A stretch of DNA of 64,000 nucleotides from Bacillus fonticola (GCF_012955605.1 NZ_CP052135.1:176001-240000), one strand, 5' to 3'. Positions 29,877 through 38,065 are shown, counted from the stretch's first letter. The notes: generated from the letters alone by a model not told the origin. Numbers and translations are program-made.

Positions 29877-30929
29877 ATGGAAAATTTATTAAATAATGAC
29901 GAAGTTTTAATAGAAAAGTCACTTGCTGATGAAATTTTAAAAGGTGGAGAAATTTCTGATAAGTCAGATGAATTTTTCAGATACTTATCAAACTCTTTAA
30001 TATTTGGTAAAGGTGGCTTGGCGATAAAGCTAAGTAAACTTAACCTTGATATTAATGAAACAAAAGAAGTCGCTATCAAAATTCTAAATAGATTGATTCC
30101 TTATTTAATTGAATATAGTGCACCCAAAAATATTAGTCTTGAAGTAGATAAAGAACAAAAAACAGTAGTAAGAGAAGAAGGCGGTAGCAGAACTCTGCTG
30201 CCTCATCATGACGGTGGGCATTGCTCATATTTGACTCCAAGTGTGATTGATGTACCAGAATGGGATACTAAATATAGGGTTTTTTCTAATAAGAATTTTT
30301 ATACAACTCATATGCATAAAATAATACAAGGAATTCTTATTCTAAATCCAGGGGAACAAGACAGTATAACGACATACTATGATTGGATTCAAATATTAGA
30401 AGATGCTTATAGATATCAGCATAGTGGAAAGATGCCCTCTATAGTTGATTTACAGAAGTGGCTCGGTAGCAACATACAATATTCCTTGAATAAACAAAAT
30501 ATTCACAATAATAAATATTTGAATATGGCAGCAGCTCTAGGAGCAAAGGACTTAATGTATCACACACTCTCTCTACATTCTACTTCAGAAAAAATTTCAG
30601 AGGATATATTAAGAAGTAATAAAAAGTTAAGTGATATTCAACAAAGTTGCGCTTGTCAAATGTGTAATAGTAATATTCTTAGAGTTTTATGTCACGTATT
30701 AAAAGAGACTATGGGTATAAGTTATGAAGAGTTTATTCACAAATATGAAAAGAAAGTTTATAGCGAACAGTTAGATTTAGTAATAGGAAATAATTTATCT
30801 TTACTTCATGGCGGATTTAACGGAGGTAGTGAGCGTTTAATCCTTCCGATGTGTATTGTGTTAGAAGAAACAAGTGATATTAGCTATGAAAGATACTTAA
30901 AAAACTTATGGAATAGGAATAGAACGTAA
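29877..30929 (+). CDS. Putative Fe(II)/2-oxoglutarate-dependent oxygenase
   Basis: A 350-aa protein without a family name I can give with certainty. A clavaminate-synthase-like pattern is visible: His110-x-Asp112 in LLPHHDGGHCSYLTPS, the middle segment THMHKIIQGILILNPG and TTYYDW (144-170), then His311 and Arg320 in LLHGGFNGGSERLILP. These would supply the iron triad and the 2-oxoglutarate-binding arginine. Enzymes of this kind hydroxylate or desaturate free amino acids such as arginine. A CACQMC cluster at 258-263 is an extra feature of unknown use. The gene starts 4 bases after the kinase gene. Confidence 0.55.
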   Translation: MENLLNNDEVLIEKSLADEILKGGEISDKSDEFFRYLSNSLIFGKGGLAIKLSKLNLDINETKEVAIKILNRLIPYLIEYSAPKNISLEVDKEQKTVVREEGGSRTLLPHHDGGHCSYLTPSVIDVPEWDTKYRVFSNKNFYTTHMHKIIQGILILNPGEQDSITTYYDWIQILEDAYRYQHSGKMPSIVDLQKWLGSNIQYSLNKQNIHNNKYLNMAAALGAKDLMYHTLSLHSTSEKISEDILRSNKKLSDIQQSCACQMCNSNILRVLCHVLKETMGISYEEFIHKYEKKVYSEQLDLVIGNNLSLLHGGFNGGSERLILPMCIVLEETSDISYERYLKNLWNRNRT

Positions 30930-30934
30930 ATAGT

Positions 30935-31975
30935 ATGAGTGTATTAAATAATGGATTAAAAAGTAGTTGGGATAAAGTTGTATGGGATAAAGGACATCCA
31001 TTTCAAAGTTTTTCTATGCTTAAATTATTTGAAGATAATTGGAAGGGAGACTTCGTTCCATATCATATTTACTATGAAGATTCTGAAAATAAATCGCTTA
31101 TTCCACTTTATTTTTATAAAAATTGTCCTCGTCTTGATTACTATAAAAATAAAGCTGGTGGTTTTAGACACAATATTATCATGTCACATGCATTAGTTGG
31201 TTGGTATGGAACCCCAGTATATAGTAGTTTTAAAGCATTAAAAAAATCTTTAAGTCAAGCATATGAGCTTGCTAGAGATAAAAATAGTGCACTTTTTTTT
31301 GCTGGTATCGATGTGAGAAATATAGATTTAGTGAATTTTTTAAAAAAGGAAGGATTCAAATTATGTGAATTTCATTCTATTACTGTTCGAAATCTACAAA
31401 ATATAGATGGGGATCCAACGAAATATCTTTCTAAAAAAAGAAGAGGGAGAGTTAGATCTTGTATTAATAAGGCAATATTATCTGGAGTTACTCTAGACAG
31501 TTACAAAAAGATATATAGAAGCAAAGTCACAGAGTTAATACATAATATTCTCATTGAAGATGGTGTGGACTCTGATGTATTACCGAAGGAATTTATTTTT
31601 TCTTTATTAGATAACGGTCCAAAGGGGCTGGATGTTCTAGTAGCCGTAAGTCCCTTGGGTGAACCAATTGGTGTGCATATTAACTTTTATTGGAACAATA
31701 AATATTACATTTGGTTGGCCGGTCATAATAGAAGTTTATTAAAGGAATATCAACAATCTCACTTTTTATTTGAAGAAAGTATAAAGCGAGCACTGATGCT
31801 TAACTGCAAGGAAATTCATGCAGGTAGGGATCCTTATGAACCTAAGATTCAGCACGGATTCGAAAAAATTCCTTTGTTAGCAGCTATTAAAGCAGAAGAC
31901 CCAATAATCAATGATCAAGCAGCGAAATGGTTAATGGGGCTTGAGCAACGTCATAATGAATTATATAAATTATAG
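30935..31975 (+). CDS. GNAT/FemAB-like acyl- or aminoacyltransferase
   Basis: A 346-aa protein resembling the FemAB/CelD-type acetyltransferase fold. The C-terminal half contains the typical segment VLVAVSPLGEPIGVHINFYW with YYIWLAGHNRSLLKEYQQSH and a basic TKYLSKKRRGRVRSCINKA stretch in the middle. FemAB-like enzymes transfer amino acids from aminoacyl-tRNA, while GNAT types use acyl-CoA; which applies is not visible. It could add an amino acid or acyl group to the pathway product. The RBS is weak. Confidence 0.65.
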   Translation: MSVLNNGLKSSWDKVVWDKGHPFQSFSMLKLFEDNWKGDFVPYHIYYEDSENKSLIPLYFYKNCPRLDYYKNKAGGFRHNIIMSHALVGWYGTPVYSSFKALKKSLSQAYELARDKNSALFFAGIDVRNIDLVNFLKKEGFKLCEFHSITVRNLQNIDGDPTKYLSKKRRGRVRSCINKAILSGVTLDSYKKIYRSKVTELIHNILIEDGVDSDVLPKEFIFSLLDNGPKGLDVLVAVSPLGEPIGVHINFYWNNKYYIWLAGHNRSLLKEYQQSHFLFEESIKRALMLNCKEIHAGRDPYEPKIQHGFEKIPLLAAIKAEDPIINDQAAKWLMGLEQRHNELYKL

Positions 31976-31989
31976 AAAGAGTGATTAAA

Positions 31990-33309
31990 ATGAACGATAT
32001 GAATGTAATTCTTGTACAATTACCTTTCCCTTCACAGGGAGAGCCGCTGCCTCAATTATCTGAATACTATAAGTATTATAATAAAAAATATCGCCAAGTC
32101 TTTCCTGAATATTATATAAATGATGGAGAGTTATGGGAAATGCCTTTGTGGGTAGCACATATGGATGGTGCTATCGATAGAGATGATACAATATTCTTAG
32201 ATTTGTCAAAAGAAGAGTTTAATATAGAACTATGCTTAAACAAGATTGTTAGTTCAGTTTCTAGTAGTAGTTTAATCTTCTTCTCACCTCTAGCACAAAA
32301 CTTCAGTTTTACAAGTAATATTTCAAGTAAACTTAAAAGCTTAGGGTACACAACAGTTATTGGTGGAAACATGGCAGACTTAGCTTCTCCAGAAGATTAT
32401 TCAAAGATATATGCAGGAATTTCTAGAAAAGGAATATATGATGAGATAGTAAATTCGAATGACTTAATAGTAGGTACTAAACCAAAGTTAGGAAGACAAC
32501 AAACATCATTAAGTTATAAACCTAAATATAGATTACTAAAACCATACGATAAAAAAGTTCCTCTCATTAGAATAAATGCTTCTCATGGATGTCTTTATTC
32601 CTGCTCATTCTGTGGGGATGCCTGGACAAAACAACTTCATGAAGTTGATTTACATCATTTAAGAGAAGAAGTTGAGGAAATTCGAATTAATTATCCTGAC
32701 ACTAAAATAATCTATATAGGTGATAAAACTTTTGGTCAATCAAAGCAAGCGGTAAAGAACCTTTTAGAAGTATTGAAACCTGAATATGGATTTAAATTAA
32801 TCGTTCAGACCCATATCTTACAAATAAATGATTGGTTATTAGATGCTATGGAAAAGTTAAACGTAAAAGTTGTAGAGATGGGGTTTGAAACTGCTGATTC
32901 CCAAGTATTAAAAGAGATGAAGAAGGGGCATAAGGGTTCTGTTGTATTTGAAGATGCATTGAAAAGTCTAAAAGATAGAGGATTTAAGACAGTATTAAAC
33001 ATTTTATCGGGACTACCGAATGAAACTAGAGAATCCCAGAATGAAACAATAAAATTCATAAACGAAACTAAAAACCTAGTATGGTTATATAATCATTATA
33101 ACTTCGTTCCTTATCCTAAGACCCCTTTATATCCAATAATTAAAGATAGGATAACTAATTGGAATTTTGACGAATGGAGAGAAGATAAGCCACCAGTGTT
33201 TACTCCAAAACATCAAAGTGTTGAAGATAGTTATATGCATTTCTTAAATGTTGTGGATTTTACAACTGATATTCTTAAAGAACAATTGCTCCAAAAAGCG
33301 GGGGATTGA
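31990..33309 (+). CDS. Radical SAM enzyme with cobalamin-binding-like N-terminus
   Basis: A 439-aa protein. An N-terminal alpha/beta part (about 1-165) ends with a typical B12-binding-fold stretch LKSLGYTTVIGGNMADLAS. The radical SAM core has the 4Fe-4S motif CLYSCSFC (Cys201, Cys205, Cys208). The glycine/glutamate segment VVEMGFETADSQVLKEMKKG and a LSGLPNET motif follow, as in class B/Elp3-like enzymes. It may methylate or rearrange an unactivated carbon. ATG 31990 fits the RBS better than the GTG at 31981. The cofactor link to the adenosyltransferase gene is inferred, since the classical DxHxxG B12 motif is absent. Confidence 0.82.
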   Translation: MNDMNVILVQLPFPSQGEPLPQLSEYYKYYNKKYRQVFPEYYINDGELWEMPLWVAHMDGAIDRDDTIFLDLSKEEFNIELCLNKIVSSVSSSSLIFFSPLAQNFSFTSNISSKLKSLGYTTVIGGNMADLASPEDYSKIYAGISRKGIYDEIVNSNDLIVGTKPKLGRQQTSLSYKPKYRLLKPYDKKVPLIRINASHGCLYSCSFCGDAWTKQLHEVDLHHLREEVEEIRINYPDTKIIYIGDKTFGQSKQAVKNLLEVLKPEYGFKLIVQTHILQINDWLLDAMEKLNVKVVEMGFETADSQVLKEMKKGHKGSVVFEDALKSLKDRGFKTVLNILSGLPNETRESQNETIKFINETKNLVWLYNHYNFVPYPKTPLYPIIKDRITNWNFDEWREDKPPVFTPKHQSVEDSYMHFLNVVDFTTDILKEQLLQKAGD

Positions 33310-34004
33310 ATGTGAAGGTAAGTCCAAATAGAATTACTTTAATAAACAGAAAAGAAAATAATTTACCAATTTATACTAAGAGAGTTTATTTTGCAAGGCA
33401 TGGTCACTCGGGAGGAGCGGAGAAAATAATTTCTTTTAATTCCCACCTATCTGACCTTGGGAAAGAACAGGCTCTATACTTAAAAAAATTTTTTTTAGAA
33501 AGAAAGCTGGATATTATTTATACATCTACTTTAGAAAGAGCTAAACAGACTGCTAATATTATAAACACTGAATCAAGTATTCCAATCAGTTCATTAGAAG
33601 AACTTAATGAATTACATTGTTACAAATATAAAAATTTAGAGCAGAAAGATATACTAGAAATTGTTAATAGTAGACAATTTAGACCAGATGATACAGTTAA
33701 AAATGGAGAAACATTAAGACAACTTTTTTATAGAGTACAATGTGCATGGAATATTATAAAAAATAGTCCCTATCAAGATATTCTAGTTGTGTCCCATTAT
33801 GAAGTCATGAGGGTATTTGTTTCATTACTTTTTGGTGCAACGGCAAATCAAGAAGTTAACTTTTTAATTGCTCATCCACATTGTTCTATTTCAGAAATTC
33901 ATGTGGTTGATAGTAAAAGTGACTTAGAATTACCAGATGAAATGTTTGTAATAAAATATTTATGTGAAACGAACCATATACCTAGTGAACTTCTTACATA
34001 TTGA
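33306..34004 (+). CDS. Histidine-phosphatase (phosphoglycerate mutase-like)
   Basis: A 232-aa branch-1 histidine phosphatase. The RHG motif YFARHGHSGG holds the phosphohistidine, and SHYEVMR near residue 163 supplies the second catalytic His. It probably removes phosphate from a pathway intermediate, perhaps one made by the APH-type kinase. The frame opens with TTG 33306, overlapping the stop of the radical SAM gene. GTG 33312, placed 8 bases after GCGGGGG, is an equally good start. Confidence 0.85.
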   Translation: MNVKVSPNRITLINRKENNLPIYTKRVYFARHGHSGGAEKIISFNSHLSDLGKEQALYLKKFFLERKLDIIYTSTLERAKQTANIINTESSIPISSLEELNELHCYKYKNLEQKDILEIVNSRQFRPDDTVKNGETLRQLFYRVQCAWNIIKNSPYQDILVVSHYEVMRVFVSLLFGATANQEVNFLIAHPHCSISEIHVVDSKSDLELPDEMFVIKYLCETNHIPSELLTY

Positions 34005-34021
34005 TTATGGTAGGTGGATGA

Positions 34022-35257
34022 GTGTTATATTTCATAAAGAAACAACCAATTGTTTCGTTGTTTATATTATCGAGCTTTATGAACTCTATGGGCCATAGAA
34101 TATATAGTTTACTTCTACCATGGATGGTGTACGATTTAACTAGTTCTGCGATTTGGATGGGTACAATTTTTCTTTTAGAAATTGTACCCTACATAATATT
34201 TTCTCCAATTATAGGAGTCATAGTAGATAAATATGATGAACGAAAAATTATTTTCATATGTAATCTAATGCAGATGTTATTACTTGGATTAATGATTGTT
34301 TTATCTTTTAATAATTCATTAACTATTATATCTATATGTATGTTTACTGTTTTATTAACCACTCTAAACTCTTTTACATTTATTGCTGAAGAAACCATAG
34401 TTCCTAGATTAGTTGAAAGAGAAGATTTAGTGAAAGCTAATAGTATTTATCAGTTATCAGAAACATTATCAATGCTACTGGGACCAGCTGTCGCAGGTAT
34501 ATTAATTTCGAATTTTGAGACAATAGTCAGTTTGGCTGTTAACTTATTTACTTTCGTACCAATTATAATCTTAGTAAATTGTTTGGTAGTTAGGTTTCCA
34601 AAAGAATCACATTCTCAAGAAGACTTAAAGACTGGAATATGTAATGGATTTAATTATGTTGTAAAAAACAAAATTATCCTAATGATAATAATTGCATCAT
34701 TTGTGACCAACTTGTCTAATGGAGCAGTAGACGCTCTGTTCATATTTTTTGCTAGGGATCAATTAGGGTTAAGTGCTAGTTCTTTAGGGATCATTTTATC
34801 TTTATCAGCAGTATTTCAATTTATTTGCATACACTTTAGTAGCTATATATCCCAAAAATTTGAACATTTAAAGATAGTGCTATTTTCTTCAGGGGTTTCA
34901 GGATTTGGTATTTTATTAATTACATTTTTTAATTCTTGGATTGGGGTAAGTTTAGGTAGAGCGATACAAGAAGGTCCAACTATTATGGGCAATATCTTAA
35001 ATAAAACAATGCGTCAATCTCTAGTACCTAATTATTTGTTAGGGAGAGTAAACGCCTTAAGCGGTTCAATTTCTATGGTTTCATACTCTTTATCAGGCTT
35101 TATAGCTGGTATCATTACTGAATTTTATGGTATTAAGTTGGTTTTTCAAATATCGGGTATTATGTCTATAACTTTTGCTATAATTGGATTTGTAGTAATA
35201 AAAAAGGTTAATATGGAGGACTACTATGAAGAAAAGAAGAGTACTCATAATTGCTGA
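34022..35257 (+). CDS. Major facilitator superfamily exporter
   Basis: A 411-aa membrane transporter with about twelve helices of the MFS_3 type. The loop motif GVIVDKYDERKIIFICN after helix 2 and the SLGRAIQEGPTIMGNILNK segment are typical of drug or siderophore exporters. The start is GTG 34022, with GGTAGGTGG upstream. As the only transporter in the operon, it is the likely exporter of the product and possibly the resistance determinant. Its end overlaps the ATP-grasp gene by 32 bases. Confidence 0.88.
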   Translation: MLYFIKKQPIVSLFILSSFMNSMGHRIYSLLLPWMVYDLTSSAIWMGTIFLLEIVPYIIFSPIIGVIVDKYDERKIIFICNLMQMLLLGLMIVLSFNNSLTIISICMFTVLLTTLNSFTFIAEETIVPRLVEREDLVKANSIYQLSETLSMLLGPAVAGILISNFETIVSLAVNLFTFVPIIILVNCLVVRFPKESHSQEDLKTGICNGFNYVVKNKIILMIIIASFVTNLSNGAVDALFIFFARDQLGLSASSLGIILSLSAVFQFICIHFSSYISQKFEHLKIVLFSSGVSGFGILLITFFNSWIGVSLGRAIQEGPTIMGNILNKTMRQSLVPNYLLGRVNALSGSISMVSYSLSGFIAGIITEFYGIKLVFQISGIMSITFAIIGFVVIKKVNMEDYYEEKKSTHNC

Positions 35258-36416
35258 TACTTGGGAATACATAAAATATTATCTTAAGGATAAGTTAAAT
35301 TTAGAGGTAATTCTATTTCAAGATCCAAATAGAAAGCATTTAGTGAAGGAAGGTATTGCTGATGAAGTTCACCTTTTTTCTCTTGAAAATACTAATTATG
35401 CAATTTCATTAGCAAAACAAATTAACTTGTCTTCTCCAATTGAAGCTGTGTGGAGTTTCACAGATGAAGGCGTGGAGCTTGCTACAATAATTGCAGAAAA
35501 ACTTTCACTTCCAAGTAACACTCTAATTTCATCTCGGTATGTTAATGATAAATCAAAACTTAGAAACTTGCTCAATCAAAACAATATCTCTAAAGTAGAA
35601 TTTATTGAAACGAATTCAAAGAAAGAAGTAGAAAGGTTTTTCTTGAATTTAAATAAACCAATAATTATGAAACCTAAGAACGGATCAGGAAGCCAAAATA
35701 TATTTAAAATTTCTAAGAGGGAAGACATAGATGCTGCTTTCTCAAAGATAATTGACAAACATAAAGTTGTACTTGTTGAAGAATACTTGGATGGAAGAGA
35801 AATAAGTGTTGAGTCTATGACTTATAACGGAAATCACTTTCCTATTCAGATAACTGACAAAGAAATATCCTCGACTCATATAGAAATTGGCCATGTAATG
35901 CCTGCTTCTGTATCTGTTGGAGAAGAAAATGAAATTAGACAGCTAGTAAAAAACGTTCTCACTTTAATAAATCATCAATTTGGACCAACACATATTGAAA
36001 TTAAATTAACATCTTCTGGGCCTAAAATAGTCGAAGCACATACAAGGCCAGGCGGTGATTTTATAGTTATGATGTTAGCGGATGTATTTGGTTTAGATTT
36101 AATAACTTTAACAATAGAATATCTGCTAGATAATAAGATGCAGCAAATAACTCTAAATACAGGTAAAGCTGCTGCAGTACGTTATTTTGAATCTGAAAAA
36201 CTAGGTGTAATAAGGAATATATCTGGAATGGAAGAACTGATGTCACATCCTAACGTTCTAATAGTAGATTTAAATTATTCTGAAGGAGATAACTTAGTGC
36301 AACCAATAAATAGTTTTACAAGACCTGGTTGTCTAGTTGTCTTTGGAAGTACTAATGACGAAGTGAAAAAATTATCGATGGAATTAGCAGGAGATTTAGT
36401 GTTTATTACTGAATAA
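35226..36416 (+). CDS. ATP-grasp carboxylate-amine ligase
   Basis: A 396-aa ATP-grasp enzyme resembling L-amino-acid ligases. The N-terminal Rossmann-like domain is followed by the ATP-grasp core: KPIIMKPKNGSGSQNIFK (glycine-rich loop), VLVEEYLDGREISVES and the metal/ATP region THIEIKLTSSGPKIVEAHTRPGG. Such enzymes join a carboxylate, activated as acyl phosphate, to an amine, giving a dipeptide or amide. RBS TATGGAGG precedes ATG 35226 inside the end of the MFS gene. It is the last gene of the operon and likely makes the final bond. Confidence 0.87.
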   Translation: MKKRRVLIIADTWEYIKYYLKDKLNLEVILFQDPNRKHLVKEGIADEVHLFSLENTNYAISLAKQINLSSPIEAVWSFTDEGVELATIIAEKLSLPSNTLISSRYVNDKSKLRNLLNQNNISKVEFIETNSKKEVERFFLNLNKPIIMKPKNGSGSQNIFKISKREDIDAAFSKIIDKHKVVLVEEYLDGREISVESMTYNGNHFPIQITDKEISSTHIEIGHVMPASVSVGEENEIRQLVKNVLTLINHQFGPTHIEIKLTSSGPKIVEAHTRPGGDFIVMMLADVFGLDLITLTIEYLLDNKMQQITLNTGKAAAVRYFESEKLGVIRNISGMEELMSHPNVLIVDLNYSEGDNLVQPINSFTRPGCLVVFGSTNDEVKKLSMELAGDLVFITE

Positions 36417-36585
36417 ATTTATCAAATGATGATTTTACATAATGAAACTAAATTTTTGATTAGTTTCTTAAGGTTAAGTTGAGATGATTACCAAAATATA
36501 AACTAGTAATGACAAAGATAGTAAAAAGACTTCAATATTTACTTATTCATAAAGAAACTTGTCACTTTATAATTTTAAATATTAA

Positions 36586-36623
36586 AATTACTCTAGTCAT
36601 TCCAAATTACTCTAGTCATTCCA
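36586..36623. repeat. 19-bp tandem direct repeat (two copies)
   Basis: AATTACTCTAGTCATTCCA occurs twice in tandem at 36586-36604 and 36605-36623, immediately before a hairpin. No known function. Confidence 0.85.
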
Positions 36624-36656
36624 AAAAAGAATGACTTTTTAGACATTCTTTTTTGG
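36621..36656. terminator. 13-bp perfect hairpin after the cargo operon
   Basis: CCAAAAAAGAATG (36621-36633) pairs perfectly with CATTCTTTTTTGG (36644-36656). The loop is 10 nt. The 3' arm contains six T, so it may act as a bidirectional terminator at the end of the cargo; an insertion-sequence end is an alternative. Confidence 0.6.
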
Positions 36657-36718
36657 ATTGGTTTGACTTTTGTATATAGTACTAACATATCGAATTAGAG
36701 ATGGGTGATATTCTTGCT

Positions 36719-37010
36719 AAGTAAACGTCAAACTTCTCCCACCTAGTTTCAGCTTCCTATCCATGCGATAATTTCCTCAAAAATAAATGAGGAGGTTTTT
36801 AGATGGATAACCCGAATCTTCAGAAGGGATGGGAACTTTGAATAGCTGAATATAAAGCGAGTGGAAAGTCCCAAACAAAATGGTGTGAAGACAATGGTTT
36901 GAAAATTCATCAATTTAAGTACAGGCTTTATAAAGTGATAGAGCGGGGCAAAATCAAAACCGAAGTCTAACTGGATCCCAGTTACTCTATGTAAGATCAA
37001 TGTCCGCTAA
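36719..37010 (+). pseudogene. IS66-family remnant (end repeat plus start of orfA)
   Basis: It begins with an IS66-like end, GTAAACGTCAAACTTCTCCC, comparable to the IS66 end at 48219. ATG 36803 then reads MDNPNLQKGWEL, an in-frame TGA, and IAEYKASGKSQTKWCEDNGL, the N-terminal region of the small IS66 protein. It ends at TAA near 36970 with no further genes. The TGA stands where Trp is expected, so it is simple decay. Confidence 0.7.
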
Positions 37011-37063
37011 TGCTTATAGCATGATTTGGTTCCATTTCTACACATACCCCCTCTTTTTAATAA

Positions 37064-37209
37064 TGATCAAACTTTTTTATAAATTTAATATGATAAGATT
37101 ACGAAAAGAATCTGTTTTTGATCAAACTTTTTTAAAAATAGATTTTTTTTCTTTCTATAAATCAAGGGATTAAGTGAACTTTTTGATCAAACTTTATTTT
37201 AAATCTACA
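37064..37209. repeat. Right end: three TnsB-type binding sites
   Basis: TGATCAAACTTTTTTATAAA (from 37064), TGATCAAACTTTTTTAAAAA (from 37119) and TGATCAAACTTTATTTTAAA (from 37184), the last ending at the terminal CTACA-3'. They are inverted relative to the left-end sites and more widely spaced. Confidence 0.85.
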
Positions 37210-37236
37210 GGAAGAAATTCCGCTGGAGGGGTTTTT
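37210..37236 (+). terminator. GGAAG right copy and right half of the split glmS terminator
   Basis: 37210-37214 is the second GGAAG. TTCCGCTGGAGGGG (37218-37231) followed by TTTTT is the 3' arm of the original glmS terminator whose 5' arm stayed at 16391-16404. Confidence 0.85.
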
Positions 37237-37266
37237 GCTAAACGATGAAAAAATGGAGGGGACTCG

Positions 37267-37923
37267 ATGATAAAAGGTGTTATTTTCGATTTTGATGGTT
37301 TGCTAGTGGACACGGAATCGATTTGGTATGAAGCGTATAAAGAGGCGATGCTAGATAGATATAGTGTGGAGATTGAGTTGGCGAAGTACTCTGGTTGTAT
37401 TGGGACGAGTGATGAGGGTTTGTATGAGTATTTCTGTGAGTTGACGGGGCAGGCGGTTACATATGAGGAAATTGAGGGGTTGGCGGCGAAGAAGTATCGG
37501 GAAAAGATGAAGACTCCTGTTCTTAGAGAAGGCGTTATAGAGTATTTGGAGGAAGCAAGGAAGTCCGGGTTGAGAATTGGTTTGGCATCGAGTTCATCGA
37601 GGAAATGGGTGGAAGAGTATCTTACACGGCTTCATACAACTGAGTATTTCGAAGTGATAAATACAAAGGATGATGTTCGGAAGGTGAAACCGGATCCGGA
37701 GTTGTACGTAAAGACATTAGAGGATTTGGGCTTGCAACCTAGTGAGGCGATTGTTTTTGAGGATTCGTTGAATGGTTTGGCTGCTGCGAAGAGAGCGGGA
37801 ATATACTGTGTGGTTGTGCCGAATGATGTGACGAGGGATTTGGCGTTTGAGGGGTATGGGTGTAGGTTGGAGAGTATGAAAGAGAAGGAATTGGGGGAAG
37901 TGATAGAGAATGTTACTGACTAA
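37267..37923 (+). CDS. HAD-superfamily phosphatase (beta-phosphoglucomutase-like)
   Basis: A 218-aa cytosolic hydrolase. Motif I is FDFDGLLVDTES, motif II is the Ser in GLASSSS, motif III Lys is in VRKVKPDPELY, and motif IV is VFEDSLNGLAAAKRAG. The helical cap after motif I fits the subfamily that includes beta-phosphoglucomutases and small sugar-phosphate phosphatases. RBS GGAGGGG precedes ATG 37267. It was the native neighbour of glmS before the transposon arrived. The substrate is unknown. Confidence 0.9.
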   Translation: MIKGVIFDFDGLLVDTESIWYEAYKEAMLDRYSVEIELAKYSGCIGTSDEGLYEYFCELTGQAVTYEEIEGLAAKKYREKMKTPVLREGVIEYLEEARKSGLRIGLASSSSRKWVEEYLTRLHTTEYFEVINTKDDVRKVKPDPELYVKTLEDLGLQPSEAIVFEDSLNGLAAAKRAGIYCVVVPNDVTRDLAFEGYGCRLESMKEKELGEVIENVTD

Positions 37924-38065
37924 GTTAAAGAGTTGTTGCTCGTAGTCAGAACCTTGTACTAAGGCCTCGTTTTATAACAACAGTCATAGAACTGGGGATT
38001 TTTATGGTGAAATTATGAAAAAGGTTGCTTACTTGCAGTGAGTGACATAGGACGGATGTGAAGCC

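Larger units (their letters stand above)
16406..37209 (+). mobile_element. Tn7-like transposon inserted at attTn7 downstream of glmS
   Basis: A 20,804-bp element with ends TGTAACTTTAAAATAAAG and (inverted) TGTAGATTTAAAATAAAG. It has three related TnsB-type sites at each end and a GGAAG duplication outside. The core genes tnsA-tnsB-tnsC-tnsD-tnsE sit at the left end in the classical order, and a nine-gene cargo operon fills the right. The site, 25 bp after the glmS stop, is that expected for TnsD-directed insertion. Secondary insertions and remnants inside: an IS21-family element in tnsA, an ISL3 fragment at 27.1 kb and an IS66 fragment at 36.7 kb. Confidence 0.97.

Noticed and set aside
36586..36623. 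CRISPR array
   Set aside because: Only two adjacent 19-bp units with no spacer; no cas genes in the window.
36839..36841. In-frame UGA in the IS66 orfA fragment as a selenocysteine candidate
   Set aside because: It replaces a Trp-like position in an otherwise truncated IS remnant; ordinary decay explains it.
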